Source: Asterias rubens
Lineage: Eukaryota > Echinodermata > Asteroidea > Forcipulatida > Asteriidae
Length of the DNA: 64,000 nt
Direction of reading: 5' to 3'
Assembly (NCBI RefSeq): GCF_902459465.1
Contig: NC_047082.1
Coordinates: 8,225,407 to 8,289,406, forward strand
Below the pieces are notes generated by a model. The model did no database searches and was not told the origin of the DNA. It saw only the letters and a list, made by a program, of their open reading frames with translations. A program made the translations under genes and the position numbers. Numbering within the stretch: position 1 is the stretch's first letter; each line of letters starts with the position of its first letter. This document shows, in pieces, positions 46,301-56,900 of this stretch.

Positions 46301-46320
46301 AACAGGCATGGGTTGCATAA
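31325..46320 (+). CDS. CCP-CCP-CTLD-CTLD-CCP-CCP-mucin-TM receptor
   Basis: Twelve exons give 1074 residues: 31325-31403, 31914-32105, 39392-39574, 40208-40444, 40721-40888, 41512-41778, 42155-42295, 42910-43098, 43355-43528, 43976-45235, 45650-45734 and 46071-46320. Every extracellular junction is phase 1. Order: signal peptide 1-26; CCP1 27-90; CCP2 91-151; C-type lectin domain 1, 152-286, with EPN at 244-246 and WND at 271-273; lectin domain 2, 287-422, with EPN at 388-390 and WNN at 407-409; CCP3 423-485; CCP4 486-543; Ser/Thr-rich stalk 544-963; transmembrane helix about 964-988; tail to 1074. EPN plus WND is the calcium and mannose-type sugar site, so glycan binding is likely by family rule. 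The tail has no ITAM or ITIM. Exon 2 is 7.3 kb from exon 3; phase and domain type support the join, but a separate gene is possible. Confidence 0.82.
32160..32592. mobile_element. SINE-tail piece followed by a GGCAGTGGACACTATTGG element
   Basis: 32160-32223 (TATATAGCGCCAAAATCCGT, GACGCTCAATGCGCTTTAAA) resembles the SINE tail at 22905. It runs straight into a DNA element that starts at about 32224 and ends near 32592 (ACCAATAGTGACAACTGCC), 120 bp after a CCP exon. Confidence 0.7.
32593..33275. other. Intron DNA without a recognised feature
   Basis: AT-rich, no splice-supported exon and no clear repeat; lies in the 7.3-kb intron of the receptor gene. Confidence 0.4.
33276..33521. mobile_element. 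MITE-like element, GGGYCCAATTTCATAGAG family
   Basis: Ends GGGTCCAATTTCATAGAGG and CAGCTCTATGAAGTTGGGCC are inverted; inside, ATTACCAACCAAATTTCCAC pairs with TGGAAATTTGGTTGGTAAT as a second hairpin arm. Confidence 0.88.
33823..34036 (-). repeat. Three degenerate tandem copies of the lectin gene's 3' end
   Basis: Each ~80 bp unit has GAAACAGTTTCAAGACGTGA, TGCGTCGCGATGATC and TTACGGCTCATAGAAGTAAC, i.e. on the minus strand the last codons (CYFYEP), the stop and the following ~55 bp. They follow the stop codon of the gene at 34037. The same unit recurs at 36614-36770 and 37568-37660. Confidence 0.85.
34037..34774 (-). CDS. Secreted C-type lectin + PAN/apple protein (nested, intronless), copy 1
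   Basis: A single-exon ORF of 245 residues lying antisense in the large intron of the receptor gene. Residues 1-23 are a signal peptide (VIFVLILMVSILRALQA). A C-type lectin domain follows, about 25-155: CPPGWLTWHDSCY at its start, LQLWINC in place of the usual WIG, QPN at 125-127 and WAD at 141-143 at the calcium/sugar positions, closing FVACEM. A PAN/apple-like domain spans about 160-245 (CLLNHQIKSYPV, CGLACWAEPLCRSFN, CQLN, YEENCYFYEP). Lectin-PAN proteins are secreted recognition molecules by family. It has a close paralogue at 37667. No introns although its host is richly split, which suggests retrocopy origin or simple intron loss. Confidence 0.88.
   Translation of the reverse strand: MTPFSEVIFVLILMVSILRALQAACPPGWLTWHDSCYILLPQKMNGTIAKKACDLPGVSLVFPNSIEEQIFVWEEMSAWMRELGATSSDELQLWINCYRHDNENFLCSDNEGTSSFGNWDTNSNQPNEDCVRMVGSAEGKWADIYCRYNYFVACEMSALAYGCRQQSRRYSHVPQQCLLNHQIKSYPVKESIGCGLACWAEPLCRSFNLWKQADNKTSCQLNHASLKEADVTDIKYEENCYFYEP
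34775..36600. other. Intron DNA between the nested lectin genes
   Basis: Contains the promoter side of the first lectin gene. 35040-35070 (GTCAACCATCCATGAGGACA) weakly resembles the GTCAACCAGCCGGGAGGACA coding stretch of the lectins and may be a remnant. No intact gene otherwise. Confidence 0.4.
36614..36770 (-). repeat. Orphan copies of the lectin 3' end repeat
   Basis: Two units of the ~80-bp lectin tail repeat (GAAACAGTTTCAAGACGTGA and TTACGGCTCA) with no lectin ORF attached. Either a vestige of a third lectin gene or a transposed copy. Confidence 0.75.
37568..37666 (-). repeat. Tandem copy of the 3' end of the second lectin gene
   Basis: One further ~80-bp unit (CTTACGGCTCGTAGAAGTAA, then GTTTCAAGACGTGATGCGTC) directly downstream of the stop codon at 37667. 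Confidence 0.85.
37667..38422 (-). CDS. Secreted C-type lectin + PAN/apple protein (nested, intronless), copy 2
   Basis: Single-exon ORF of 251 residues, or 244 if it starts at the Met at 38401; the second start aligns with the paralogue's signal peptide and is preferred. Signal peptide, lectin domain and PAN/apple domain are in the same order and at the same spacing as in the copy at 34037. The calcium/sugar loop reads GPR (131-133) where copy 1 has QPN, so the canonical calcium-binding loop is lost here; WAD is kept. The C-terminal PAN part is almost unchanged (CLLNHQIKSYPV, EPLCRSFNLWKQADNKTSC). Most differences fall in the lectin half. The copies lie 3.6 kb apart in the same orientation. 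Confidence 0.88.
   Translation of the reverse strand: MVPINIKMATLGVYEMIILMVCILRVLQAVCPPGWLTWQDSCYILLPQKMNGTNAKKACDRPGVSLVFPNSMQEQNFVWEVMSTWMKELGASSDELQLWINCYRQDHEQHFVCSDYEGTSSFSNWVFRSNGPRELCARMVGSAAGRWADQVCSNNYFVACEMSALAYGCRQPSRRYIHVPQQCLLNHQIKSYPVNESIGCGQACWAEPLCRSFNLWKQADNKTSCQLNHASLKESDVTDIKYEENCYFYVP
38858..38952. mobile_element. Short palindrome with CAATATAAACCACAAGGG ends
   Basis: CAATATAAACCACAAGGGGA and its inverse CCCTTGTGGTTTATATTG are about 95 bp apart. MITE-like, one copy seen. Confidence 0.75.
39100..39240 (+). mobile_element. SINE-like tRNA-derived head
   Basis: TAGCTTGAGTTGGTATAGTG (A-box-like) followed by GGTCGTTGGTTCGAGTAAAC (B-box-like) and a T tract. Too decayed for a tRNA gene. 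It lies 150 bp before the second CCP exon of the receptor. Confidence 0.5.
41190..41473. mobile_element. MITE, AAGGAACACGTTGCCTTGGATC family
   Basis: Ends AAAGGAACACGTTGCCTTGG and CCAAGGCAACGTGTTCCTTT are inverted; the next ~25 bp (GAGTTGGTCT/AGACCAACTC) also pair. Its right end is 38 bp before the exon that opens lectin domain 2. A (TG)n/G-tract lies at 41118-41149. Confidence 0.9.
42384..42718. mobile_element. GGCAGTGGACACTATTGG element
   Basis: TTAAGGCAGTGGACACTATT at the left, ACCAATAGTGTCCATTGTCT at the right, with the family's inner ATTAGCATAAAACCTTACTT. It starts 89 bp after the exon closing lectin domain 2. A partial copy (AAAGGCACTAGACACCTTTG) is at 41825-41905. Confidence 0.88.
43137..43280. 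repeat. (TTG)n / (GTC)n-rich low-complexity tract
   Basis: TTGTTGTTGCTATTGTTG-type triplets grading into CGTCGTCGTTGTCG, 39 bp downstream of the CCP3 exon in an intron. Confidence 0.9.
44252..45190 (+). repeat. 141-bp coding repeats of the mucin-like stalk
   Basis: About six and a half units of 47 codons, each opening (D/E)STTFGV(E/D)STTSTTS and closing VSTSSHYDQT. Roughly half the residues are Ser or Thr, as in an O-glycosylated stalk. The first three units are nearly identical; later units diverge (SVVVSG in place of SDDVISG). Confidence 0.92.
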
Positions 46321-47688
46321 ATACATACCCTTAGCAACGAAAGTGGTTTATTGTACAATATTATTAACTAATATGCATTTTTTTGTATTTACATACCGAA
46401 AGGACATGGAACTGATTTTGGGTTGAACTATAAGGAAAATGTGTGATAGGGAAATCTGTTCTCGTGGGAATTTTAATAACATGGGCTGGAGGAAGATGGT
46501 TCAAAAGAGTTGTTTCTGTACAGTTAGCCGACTTCATTTTGTCTGCACCACCACTGTCGTGTAATGCTTTTCAATGGGGAAATTTTTGTCTTTCTAAGTC
46601 GATTCGAAAAAAAGAACCCTTAACAAGAAAGCAGGACATTTTTCAGGATGGCAATTTCCATTATCCGGGAATGTCCTGGGGTAGAAAGATGACATTTCTC
46701 CCTCAAATAATTTGAATCTGCGAACCTTCTTTAGGCATCTGAAAGCACACAATTTAATTGTGCAAACAAGTGTTTGTTTTTTCTTTCATAATTTTTTTGC
46801 AAATTTGATAGCCAATTGAGCCAAATGTTCACAGACTTGTTATTTTATACATTAATTTTCTTGTTCGAATACACCAAGTGAGACTACTGCTATTTGACAA
46901 TTTTATCAAACGTGTCCACTGGCTTAAAGATAAACTGTAAATGGTACCATTGATTTGTAGGCCTACTGTGGCGTCACACTTTGCTTGCAGTTAAGATTGA
47001 TTCAAAGTTAAGATCGAACCTTAATTAGCTCTCTGATGTGAAATCGGCCTCTCGATTTCACGAAACACTATAGATCTATCTTAAACTGCACGAGGTTGTT
47101 TCGAAAAGGCCGATACAACCATAAATCTATAAATACCGCCCTCTAATTTTTTTTAACGATCAAAACATTGTTACCAAAAAGGCGCTTTATTGTAGGAGCC
47201 ATACTCACATTACCATATAAGGTCACTAAATGGAAGTTATAAATAAATACAACTTTTTCTAACTTGAGCTATTACACATTGTTTACAACGTAACACTCGA
47301 TCTACAAACTCAAGTCGAGTAGAATCATTAGAATTAATTAAATACAAATAAACACAAGAAACTTTCGTTAGTTTTGAGACATTCTTGTCATCACACCCGC
47401 AAGTGAATATTGTCCCCCTTTATTTATTACTTTAGACCTGTTGTTTGTGATTGCTTTGATCGTGGCATGTAGCCATTCCTCCATGAATCAGTGACGCATA
47501 GGTCTTCTACGGGTAGATGGATTTCCAATAGCCTTGACAAAAACACAATGCTGTATACTTTCACAATGGACTACGTCACAATAGGGTGGCAAACAGCTAT
47601 GTGTAAACACGGGCAGTGCGATTGAACTTATTTTGAGACGGAAAGGGTTGAGGGAAGGTTCCCGTCGATCTGTGGGAATCAGAGAGAT
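46321..47688. other. Intergenic region between receptor genes
   Basis: Holds a diverged GGCAGTGGACACTATTGG element at about 46735-46927 (TCTGAAAGCACACAATTTAA, CGTGTCCACTGGCTTAAAG) and a GATTTCACGAAACACTATAG palindrome-like piece at 47053. No exon recognised. Confidence 0.5.
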
Positions 47689-50600
47689 ATGTTTCGATTG
47701 TTTCGTCTTTGGGGAGGAAGGTGTTGCCCTTTGTCCGTACCAAGTATCAGGGCAGTTATTTACGTTGCGGTGTGCTCATACTTCTTTACAGGTAAGATTG
47801 TATTTATTGGTAATGTAGGAATTATGGTATAATATAAATTATAATTCGGTAAAACTTTAATGGTTATAATCATTGTCAAAAAGGCCGAATTGCTTGCACC
47901 TACGGTATTCATTTTCACGTATGAGAAACAATAATGACTTTCATTATACAACTTTTAGAACCAAACAAATGTCATTGGCTGTGATAACCTTTTAGCAAGT
48001 GTTAGTGAAATATGACCGGCTGATCATTGATGCCTCTCAAATGTTTTGTTTTAAACACTTATAAATCCGAATGTTTTTTTTTTTTTTTTTACAATCCACA
48101 CAATGCTCAGTTTTAAACACATCCAGTCCATTGATTTAAAATGTAGTTTATTTTGATATTTACATATTAAGACATTTGTTACTTTCCAGACCAAATACAG
48201 GTGTAAAGGGGGCTGACAGGGGTAGGCCAACATAAGAATACCCCACAATCAATATAAAGAGACGTAGTAGTCAGACCACTGAATGATTGTTAGAGATTGA
48301 AACCTATAAAGTATAATACAAATTATAAAATAGTTGACTTGATATTGTAAACAATAAGAACAAATTAATGCTTTAGGAAAAAACAGAGTATTAAACAAAT
48401 CCATGTTTAACAATGGTAGAAAGATTGTCAATCTATGACCCGAATTTGACTCGACCCCTCGGTTGAATTGGACAAGGTCAAAGATTGTGGACGATTTAAT
48501 GGTTTAAGGGCAGGTCGCTTGCGGCAGAATGTTTTCAAAAGAATGAAAGTGAGTCGTATCCCAAAGACCCAATGTGTGTGATTGTGCATGGGATTAAACT
48601 TTAGTAGGCTGAATACATACACACATAATAGTTTTCTTTTATTTGCTGAACTTTATTAAATACAATTTGAATATGAGGTTGGGTGTGGAAAGGTTATATC
48701 CTCCATTTGTTTATTGTCTTCAAGAAATCTTTAAATGGGGTCTTGATCAATCAAGAACATACCACGCTAATACGACATGTATGGGTGAGGTTGTGCCTCT
48801 GATGTTCACAATACAAGCATTTCATGGAATTTGGCACACAGAGAGAGAAAGTCACGAGTTGGGTATTTTGGATATTGTGTGCTTCAAATTGATTGCAAAG
48901 TACATAGCCATCACCTGAAACAGCTTACAGCCAGTATTATCATACCAAAGCTTGTCTTCATTTGAAGAAGAAAAAAAAACACACAAAAGTTCAGCATTTT
49001 CCAGTTTCAACACAATAATGCATACCTTTATTTGAGTCGCACTATTAGTAAAGATTTTGAAATCGTTCCTAAAAATAAATATACTTTATGCTCTCACAAC
49101 TACTCGGCTTATATTGATCAACGGTGTGTTAAATGTGCGCAATATTTAAACTTGTTAAAGTAAAAAATTCAACCAACTGATTTTTTCCCCTGCCGGTTCA
49201 GGATTGGCTGATGCTCATTGCACTGGTGGCTTATTTTGCGAGAGTCCATCCTACAGCTATAGAGCTCGTCATGACGGTAAACCAGGCGACTGCTACGATA
49301 ACACAACGGTGCTGACTTACACGTGCACACAGGGTTTCCAACAAAATGGCGCCAGTTTTTTATCAACGTGTAATAGCACGTCAGGCGAGTGGAGCAACAA
49401 GGGATCTTGTGATATAGGTTCGTTTTTGAGAACTAAAACAACTTTAAGTGATGTTTGAAACTTTACATGGTGTGAATGATGAAAAGACATATAGATTATA
49501 GTAAAATTGCAGGTACAACCGTGTCTCTTTTGGAGGAAGTGTTGGCTCTGAAAAAAAACAGATTTTGTAAACTTTTATTGCTCCTTTCAGAGCCAACACC
49601 CCCTCAAAAGATAAGTATTACATGATTGTCCCAGCAAGTTTACTAAAACCTATAGTTTATTGTTAAAACAGCTTTGTTGGTAACCAGACAATAGGGCGCC
49701 CGTGGATGTTATGTTAACACTTGCATACAACATGGAGGAGTCTAACCTCCATGCATGCAACACCCACTTACTAACAAAAGTTGTCTGGTACATTATGAAA
49801 AAAAACCTCATCAACATCAACGTTTATGAACTATGCAAACCCATAACCAAAAGGAGTGAAAATATACTCTTTCCTCTTTTTAATAACAACTTTCAGAACA
49901 GCATATATAAACAACACTCTTACTGTTGACCCTCCATTATTTGCAGTAAGCACACAATAACGGTAAGCAATGGTTTTTGTATTAACTGTTTAATTTGAAT
50001 TTGATATTTTTAGGAACTTTATTTTGTTGTGATATTTTCCAGATTTGCTGTCAATTGTGGTTGCGACTAGTCTCTCACTTACTGTTTTACTTGTCACTGT
50101 TACAATGATCTATATGGTACGAAGAAGTCGAAGGTAGGAACCGATTATAAATTCCACCATTTGGTTTGATAAAAGTGTTCGGGGCTGTCATGAATATGGT
50201 CTGGTTCAATGACTTTATTACTGTTTTAAAATTATCGTCACCAAACAAAATGGCTGCTTACGCGTGACGTCAATACATTTTTCGTTCATACAAACCGAAT
50301 GTTCATTATTGATGTGCTATGACATTTTGTTTGAGTCTCTGAACGTATGTTACTGTGCTGTAGACTTGATTTCGAGTCGCTGGGTTCATTAACTGCTCCT
50401 CAGGGCTCATTTTCGTATGCAGTTAGAGGGCGCTATTTCAGATTAAGGTGATACAAATGTCAGACTAAGAAATCAGAATAACCCAGTAAATGATCTGCAA
50501 TAATTATGTTAACGCTCTCTGTTTTTAATATCTAAATCACATTGACACCTTGTGTTAACAGGACGAGGCTGTACGACACCAATGACGACGTACCTGCGCA

Positions 50601-51200
50601 GGCGCAGACTTCATCTGTCACTCTCGTGAACGCAGCATTCTCCTATGACCAGTCGGATATCCCAGAACCAATCTATGCAAATAACATATGGTTTGAACAG
50701 GACGCCAGACCATCGCTACCATCCAACCAAGATACCAGTCGGTATGAATTAAAACCAGTTGAATTTCTTGTGTTGTTATATTGTGGCATTTTTGGGGCTT
50801 GTGAATCTACCAGGGAAGTAACAACAACCTCAGTCAAATTGACACTGCTATAATTAAGCCGTCAAACTTGAAGTACTTATACAACTTCGATTTCGTTTTT
50901 TTCTTCAGGGATTCTTCAAAGAAACCAGTTCGAGCAATGAAGCCCAATCCAAAGGGGAAGCAAGCACCACGTCCCCCTGTCCACAAAGTAAGACCGACCA
51001 TCGAGCACGGATCTATACATGGGAAGGAAATTGCAAACGGGCACAACAATGATTATGATTTTGACGACGATTTTACAGACGAGGATGATTTCACTGATGG
51101 TGAATACGAAATTCCTAATCCGTTCCCAATTGCGAACTATGACTACCCGCATGAGCAGATATACATGAACCAATCTCACTTTCTACAACAAGATGGCTGA
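47689..51200 (+). CDS. One-CCP transmembrane receptor with tyrosine-rich tail
   Basis: Five exons give 293 residues: 47689-47791, 49202-49417, 50043-50133, 50562-50741 and 50909-51200. Exon 1 is a signal peptide with a long basic, Cys-containing N-region. Exon 2 (phase 1-1) is a CCP-like module with extra cysteines, ending QNGASFLSTC..SGEWSNKGSC. Exon 3 encodes the membrane helix (about 108-130) and a stop-transfer VRRSRR. The tail has two YxN motifs, IYANN (Tyr175) and IYMNQ (Tyr282), a Pro-rich basic stretch (KGKQAPRPPVHKVRP), and an acidic block (DFDDDFTDEDDF). pYxN binds Grb2-type SH2 domains, so signalling through tyrosine phosphorylation is plausible but inferred. A MITE begins 21 bp after the stop. 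Paralogue: the gene at 53943. Confidence 0.82.
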
Positions 51201-51221
51201 CAAACTACAGATTGCTTTCGT

Positions 51222-51592
51222 TAAAGGCATTGGTAATTACTCAAAATAATTTTTAAGCATAACAACTTACTTGGTAACGAGCAATGGAGAGCCGTTGATA
51301 GAAAACATTGTGAGAAACGGCTCCTTCTGAAGTAATGTAGTTTTTGAGAAAGAGGTTATTTCTCACTCGAAATAAGACTTCAGAAGACTATTGCTGAAGC
51401 CTTTTATTATGCATCTGAAAGCACACAAAGTAATGCAACAAGGGTGTTTTTGCTTTCGTATTACTCTCCTACAAAATCGACCAATTGAACCCAAGTTTTC
51501 ACAGGTGTGGTATTTTATGCATATGTTGGGATGCACCTACAAAGTGAGAATATGGTCTTTGACAATCAATACCTAACGTGTCCAGTGCCTTT
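51222..51592. mobile_element. GGCAGTGGACACTATTGG element in the receptor 3'UTR
   Basis: Starts TTAAAGGCATTGGTAATTAC, ends ACGTGTCCAGTGCCTTT. It lies 21 bp after the stop codon at 51200, so the transcript's 3'UTR almost certainly contains it unless polyadenylation is immediate. Confidence 0.88.
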
Positions 51593-53942
51593 CAAGCAGC
51601 TTGTTGTTGTTTGTGTGTTTGTTTGCTTAGTTGGGTGTTTGTATGGTTGTTTTTCTGTGTTGTCGTTCGTTGTTTTTTTCTTCTTCTGGTTGGGCTCATG
51701 CAATGTGTCTTAACAACTCTGATAATCAATCCTAGTTTAAAATATATGTATATATTTTTTTAATTAATAATAATTTTGTATTCAAATTTGTATATATTTT
51801 GTGTACAATTTACCTGAACTATTTCCCCACCAAGCATAACGGTAAACAACGAAATGGTTCTATACTTTAACTCATAAAAAATGTGGATAAGTTTAAAGAG
51901 GTCTGACTTGTTATGCTCAGCCATTTAAATTCCGATTGTGAAAATAATAAATATTTAATCTGTATTGATCAAACCCAAATTGCTTTTTAAACCGCTCATT
52001 GTTTTTACGACTGATGTAATGCAGAGATTTGTTTCAAGTACATTTTTAAATTTATTTATTATTAGTCCACAGTATCAAGCTCAGTCTATGATAAGCAAAT
52101 ATTACTATAATCTACAAAAAGACTACATTCGATGTTCAAACTAAATACTACAAGGGAGTCCAGTGAGGAACAGCCGTCGATTTCACCAATAACTTAGGAT
52201 TAATCTTAGGACTTAATAGGACGAGTTAAGTTCCGTATCCGATCCGAAGGGGTAGGACGCATTGAACCCATCCCAAGTTAGGGCGGGTTACTAGTTCTAA
52301 CTCGAGATAGGATTAATCCTAGCGTTTTGTGAAATCGGCTGCAGGAGCCGTAAGAGAACAACGTAATAGAATGGGACAAAATTACATGGCACTAGGTGGA
52401 CTCAATGAGCAAGCTATTTTTAACCTAATTATGCAGAAGAACATACGTAAACACAACACACATAATACACACATACAAAGCACAAACACTACCGAATAAT
52501 CAGGTCAGCAAGGGTGAATAAATAAGAAGAGTAAACCATTGGCATGAATTAACAGCAAATTTGAAATTATCAGACACGTGTTCTTTGTGCAAGGGTTTAC
52601 AAGGTGAACCGACGCAATCTGCGGCCAACTTAGGGCAGAATTACCGGGCGAACTCCCACGCTTAAAGGGACACGTTGCATTGGATTAAGCGATATGGGCT
52701 CTGAAAAGCGTTTGTTATAAAATTGATATGGGTGAAGAAAAAAAAATGTTTAAAAAAGTAAAACGAGATTCATCTAAATGTGACTCGAATTTATTTATTT
52801 TTTTCACTTGGGGAACAAACATATATGGTTTCTTAATTTGGAATGACCAAATGTTTGACTCCAATAAATGAAAAGAAACCACACTAGTCCATCTAAGCAC
52901 GGTTATTTACCATGCATGACAAAGCACACGGAACGAACGTCCGCAGTGCAGATGTCCCATGATGATCTTTTCCTGGAGATTCTGTCCCCGATTCTATGGG
53001 AAATAACTTGGGCTGGAGGAAGATGATTAAAAGAGGGCGTTATCAGAAGAAGTTTGTACACAGTTTGCCTATATATATAAATAATAAAACAAATTATGTT
53101 GTGTAAAAAGTGCTATATTGTGCAGAAACGTATGTACTTTTTAAAGGTTTTCTTTGTTCTAGTTGTACCCCAAAGAGAATTTCTTAATAAAGGGGAATAA
53201 TAAGACAACATTGGGAAAAAGCCCACCTACCGCATCCGTAAGGATGTGTGCTATTGTCTTCTTTTTCTTCGTGATAAGCGCGTGCATCTCAGTGTATACT
53301 AAAGTCTAGTCGACAAAATAGTTACCAGCAGCATTATCATTTATAACCGATTCCAACTGTGATACTGAAGTTACAAGATTTATACAAAAAGCTTTGTTTG
53401 AGGGCGCTATTAATTACGTATAATGACGTCATTGATTTCCTTACAAATGTTTATTACTTTTTAAAATACGCACAAGTTTAACTATTGTCAGTTTGAGAGA
53501 TGTGTCCTATAAACAAGTACAACCAAAACATTTGGCACCATAAGTTAGCATTTGGCAAAGTAAAGGTATACCATTCAGCAATGTCACTATAGGGTATCTG
53601 GGTCATTTTACGGCAAGTGAATTTCATTACAAAGGTAGTTAGATTATGCAAATTGATGCGTGTCCTTTTTTTGGCCTTTTTATAACTGAAATGTGTATGT
53701 AATTTTTTACGACTATTGTGTGATAGTATTAAACGCCTCAAACTCGATCATCCGCGAACATCGTACCAGGAAACGACATACTCATGGTTTATAAGACTGC
53801 ATATAACAACAACATTTTTGACCAAATGCAGGTGTCAAAGTTGACAGTTTGTAGCTTATATTTAGGAAATTAACGAGGTTTGGTTTTCAGGTGAGATTTA
53901 CAAAGAACTTTCTGTCGTGTAGTTGGCTTCGAAAAGGACTTG
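51593..53942. other. Intergenic DNA with two element copies
   Basis: 52175-52343: a diverged copy of the GATTTCACAAAGAGTTAGGAC palindrome (GGACGAGTTAAGTTCCGTAT inside). 52661-52735: a left-end fragment of the GGAACACGTTGCCTTGGATC family. No exon recognised. Confidence 0.6.
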
Positions 53943-56900
53943 ATGGGATCTAGATTCCCGTTGATGACTGCGGTTCATATAGCGGTTTTGGCGTTCCACT
54001 ATGGTGCAGGTAATCTTCAATTCTTTTAAATCATTATTTGCTTAGTTTTGGTATAACACAGAAGTAGTTTTTGTTTACCATAAATTATCTTTGGGACTGA
54101 ATTAACTACAGTAAGAATCATCTTTTGAATGGGTAAAGAGATAAGTTATTTTATTTTTTGAAACTACTCAGGAGAAATATTTAAAACATAACAACCGAAA
54201 AGTGTCATTGAAAACAAGAATGTTGACGAACATACGAACCACCGTTGCTTATTTCAATAGACTGTTATCATGCTGCCACCATTTTGGTCATGTTCCCTGT
54301 ATCCCATAACAGTAATGTATGCTAATACAGGATGCCTTCAGGATGCCTTCAGATAAATGTTGTCAAGCTGATCATAGCATACTAATCGAATCGTCGACGC
54401 TTCAAAATTAACACCCATATTAATGCTTAATAAAAACCATTTAATTCGCTCTTCTTCGAAGAAAAAGCGTAAAATTTACACTTTTGCTCATTTTGAAAAG
54501 AAATTTGAATAAATTATACTTAATGTTTATACGGCCAAAGGGCTCGTCCACTGGTGGGCCTCCTTTTTGCTAGCTCTTTTAGCCTTTGCAAAAGTTATGT
54601 GCAATAGATTTGGGATTTCCCCCATGATCAAAAGGCGGTCCATGCACATAGCAAATGTTTGCGCAATAAATTGGGAATTCCCATTAAAAAGGGAACCATT
54701 TAGACATACCCATTGTAATAAAAGTTGGTGACGTTGATCTCTGTAATTAAAGCTGCCGCGGTAAATATTTTAAGTTCTTCTTTGCAAAGACCCGTAAAAG
54801 TAGAAATATCGCTGCATCTTGTAGATCTTGTGGTAAAGGGATCCGCAGCCGCCAAAACGCTCAAGGATTTATCCGTTCTCGAGTTAGGACGAGTTAAAGC
54901 CATTGGACACTTTCGATAAACAGTATTGTCCAAGGCCCACACTTCGTGTATCCATGGAGATTCCTCCATGGTGTATCACAACTTATATATAAAACAACAA
55001 ACCTGTGAAAATTTAGGCTTAATTGGTCGTCGAAGTCGGGAAAAAATAACGGGAAAACCTACCCTTGTTTCCGCACGTTTCGCCGTGTCATGACATGTGT
55101 TTAAAATAAATCCGTAATTCTCGTTATCGAGAATTGATATTGTTTTAATGGTTTCTCAAAAAGTAAAGCATTTCATGGATTAATATTTCAAGAGGAGTCT
55201 TTCACCATTACCTTCTGTAAACCCTGTCAGTTATTTGTAAATCTGTGAACTTTTTGGTTTGTTTCTGTACCGAAAGTGTCCAATGGCTTTAAACCCGTCT
55301 ATACTTAGGATGGGTTTAATGCGTCCAAACGTGTTCGAATACGGGACTTAGGGACTTAGGAGCTTACATTGGGGTGTGAAACGGCTCCTAGAGGTATAGC
55401 GGTCTAGAACCCGAGAAGTGCCCCATAAACACAACAAGTTATCCAGAAACCCTATTGTTCATACTACTCATGCACCCCAAGAAATAATAAAGTTGAAGGA
55501 ACACGTTGCCTTGGATCGGTCGAGTTGGTCTTTGAAAAGCGTGTGAAACCGTTTGCTATAAAATGCATATGGTTAGAAAGATATTTTAAAAGTAGAATAC
55601 AATGATCCACACAAACTTACCTCGAAATTGCTTTCCTTTTCCTTTGCGAACTAACACGGTCGGCCATTTATGGGAGCCACAAATTTGACTCCCATATTAT
55701 GGCCGACCATGTTAGTCGACGAGGTAAAAGGAAAACCACGCCATTTCGAGTGATACTTGTCTGGATCATTATATTCTACTTTTAAAATATCTCTCTAAGC
55801 ATATGCTTTTTTTGACAAACGGTTACAAACGCTTTTCAAAGACCAACTCGACCGATCCATTGTAACGTGTTCCTTTAATAGTGTAGCGACGGTGATCTTA
55901 TCACTGGTTCCCTGTGTGGCTTGCTTTTCAGACTTGGTAACCGCCTACTGTTATGTACCAATGTGCCCACGACCCCATGTTACATACCCAGAGAGCATTG
56001 TTGAGGCAGAGGATTGCTACAAAAAAGCTACAGTCATCTCGATCGGGTGTGCTGCTGGATTCCGGAAAAATGGCGCCAGTTACTCCGTAAAGTGTGATGG
56101 TCAGTCCGGCGAGTGGATCCCGGTTGGATCTTGTAGTATAGGTCGGTTAAATTTAGATTTCCATTTGATTCATGAAAATCTTCCCCTATCCAATATTATA
56201 GCAGTTAAAGGCAGTGGACACTATTGGTAATTACTCAAAATAATTATTGGCATAAAACCTTTCTTGGTGATGAGTAATGGAGAGAGGTGGATGGTATAAA
56301 ACATTGTGAGAAACGGCTCCCTCTGAAGTTCCGTAGTTTTCGAGAAAGAAGTAATTTTCCACGAGTTTGATTTCGAGACCTCAGATTTAAAACTTGAGGT
56401 CTCGAAATCAACAATTAAACCGTACAACTTCATGAGACAAGGGTGTTTTTTCTTTCATTATTATCTCGCAAGTTCGATGACCGATTGAGCTAAAATTTTC
56501 ACAGGTTTATTATTTTATTCATATGTTAAGATACACAAACTGTGAAGGCTAGTCTTTGACAATTACCAATAGTGTCCATTGCCTTTAAACTTCTAATTGT
56601 TTTAATAATTTCTGTTTCTATGGCTGTCCCTATTTTGCAGAATTGTCTTCTTTCATCTTGGGCACTGTGGCGTTTGTACTGGTCGTACTATCGGCTGCTT
56701 TCTTGATCTTTACTTTTCGAAGAAATCGCAGGTACATTTGACGCTTTGGTTAAATTAAAATTGTTATATTGGGATAAAGGCAATCCCAAAAGATTCACTC
56801 TGCATCTATTTCTGGGTTTAATTTGTATACTGTTTGTAGACGAGAAAAACTATAACAGACATGCCATTTTATAACAGAATGTCCGAAAATGTCAAAATAT

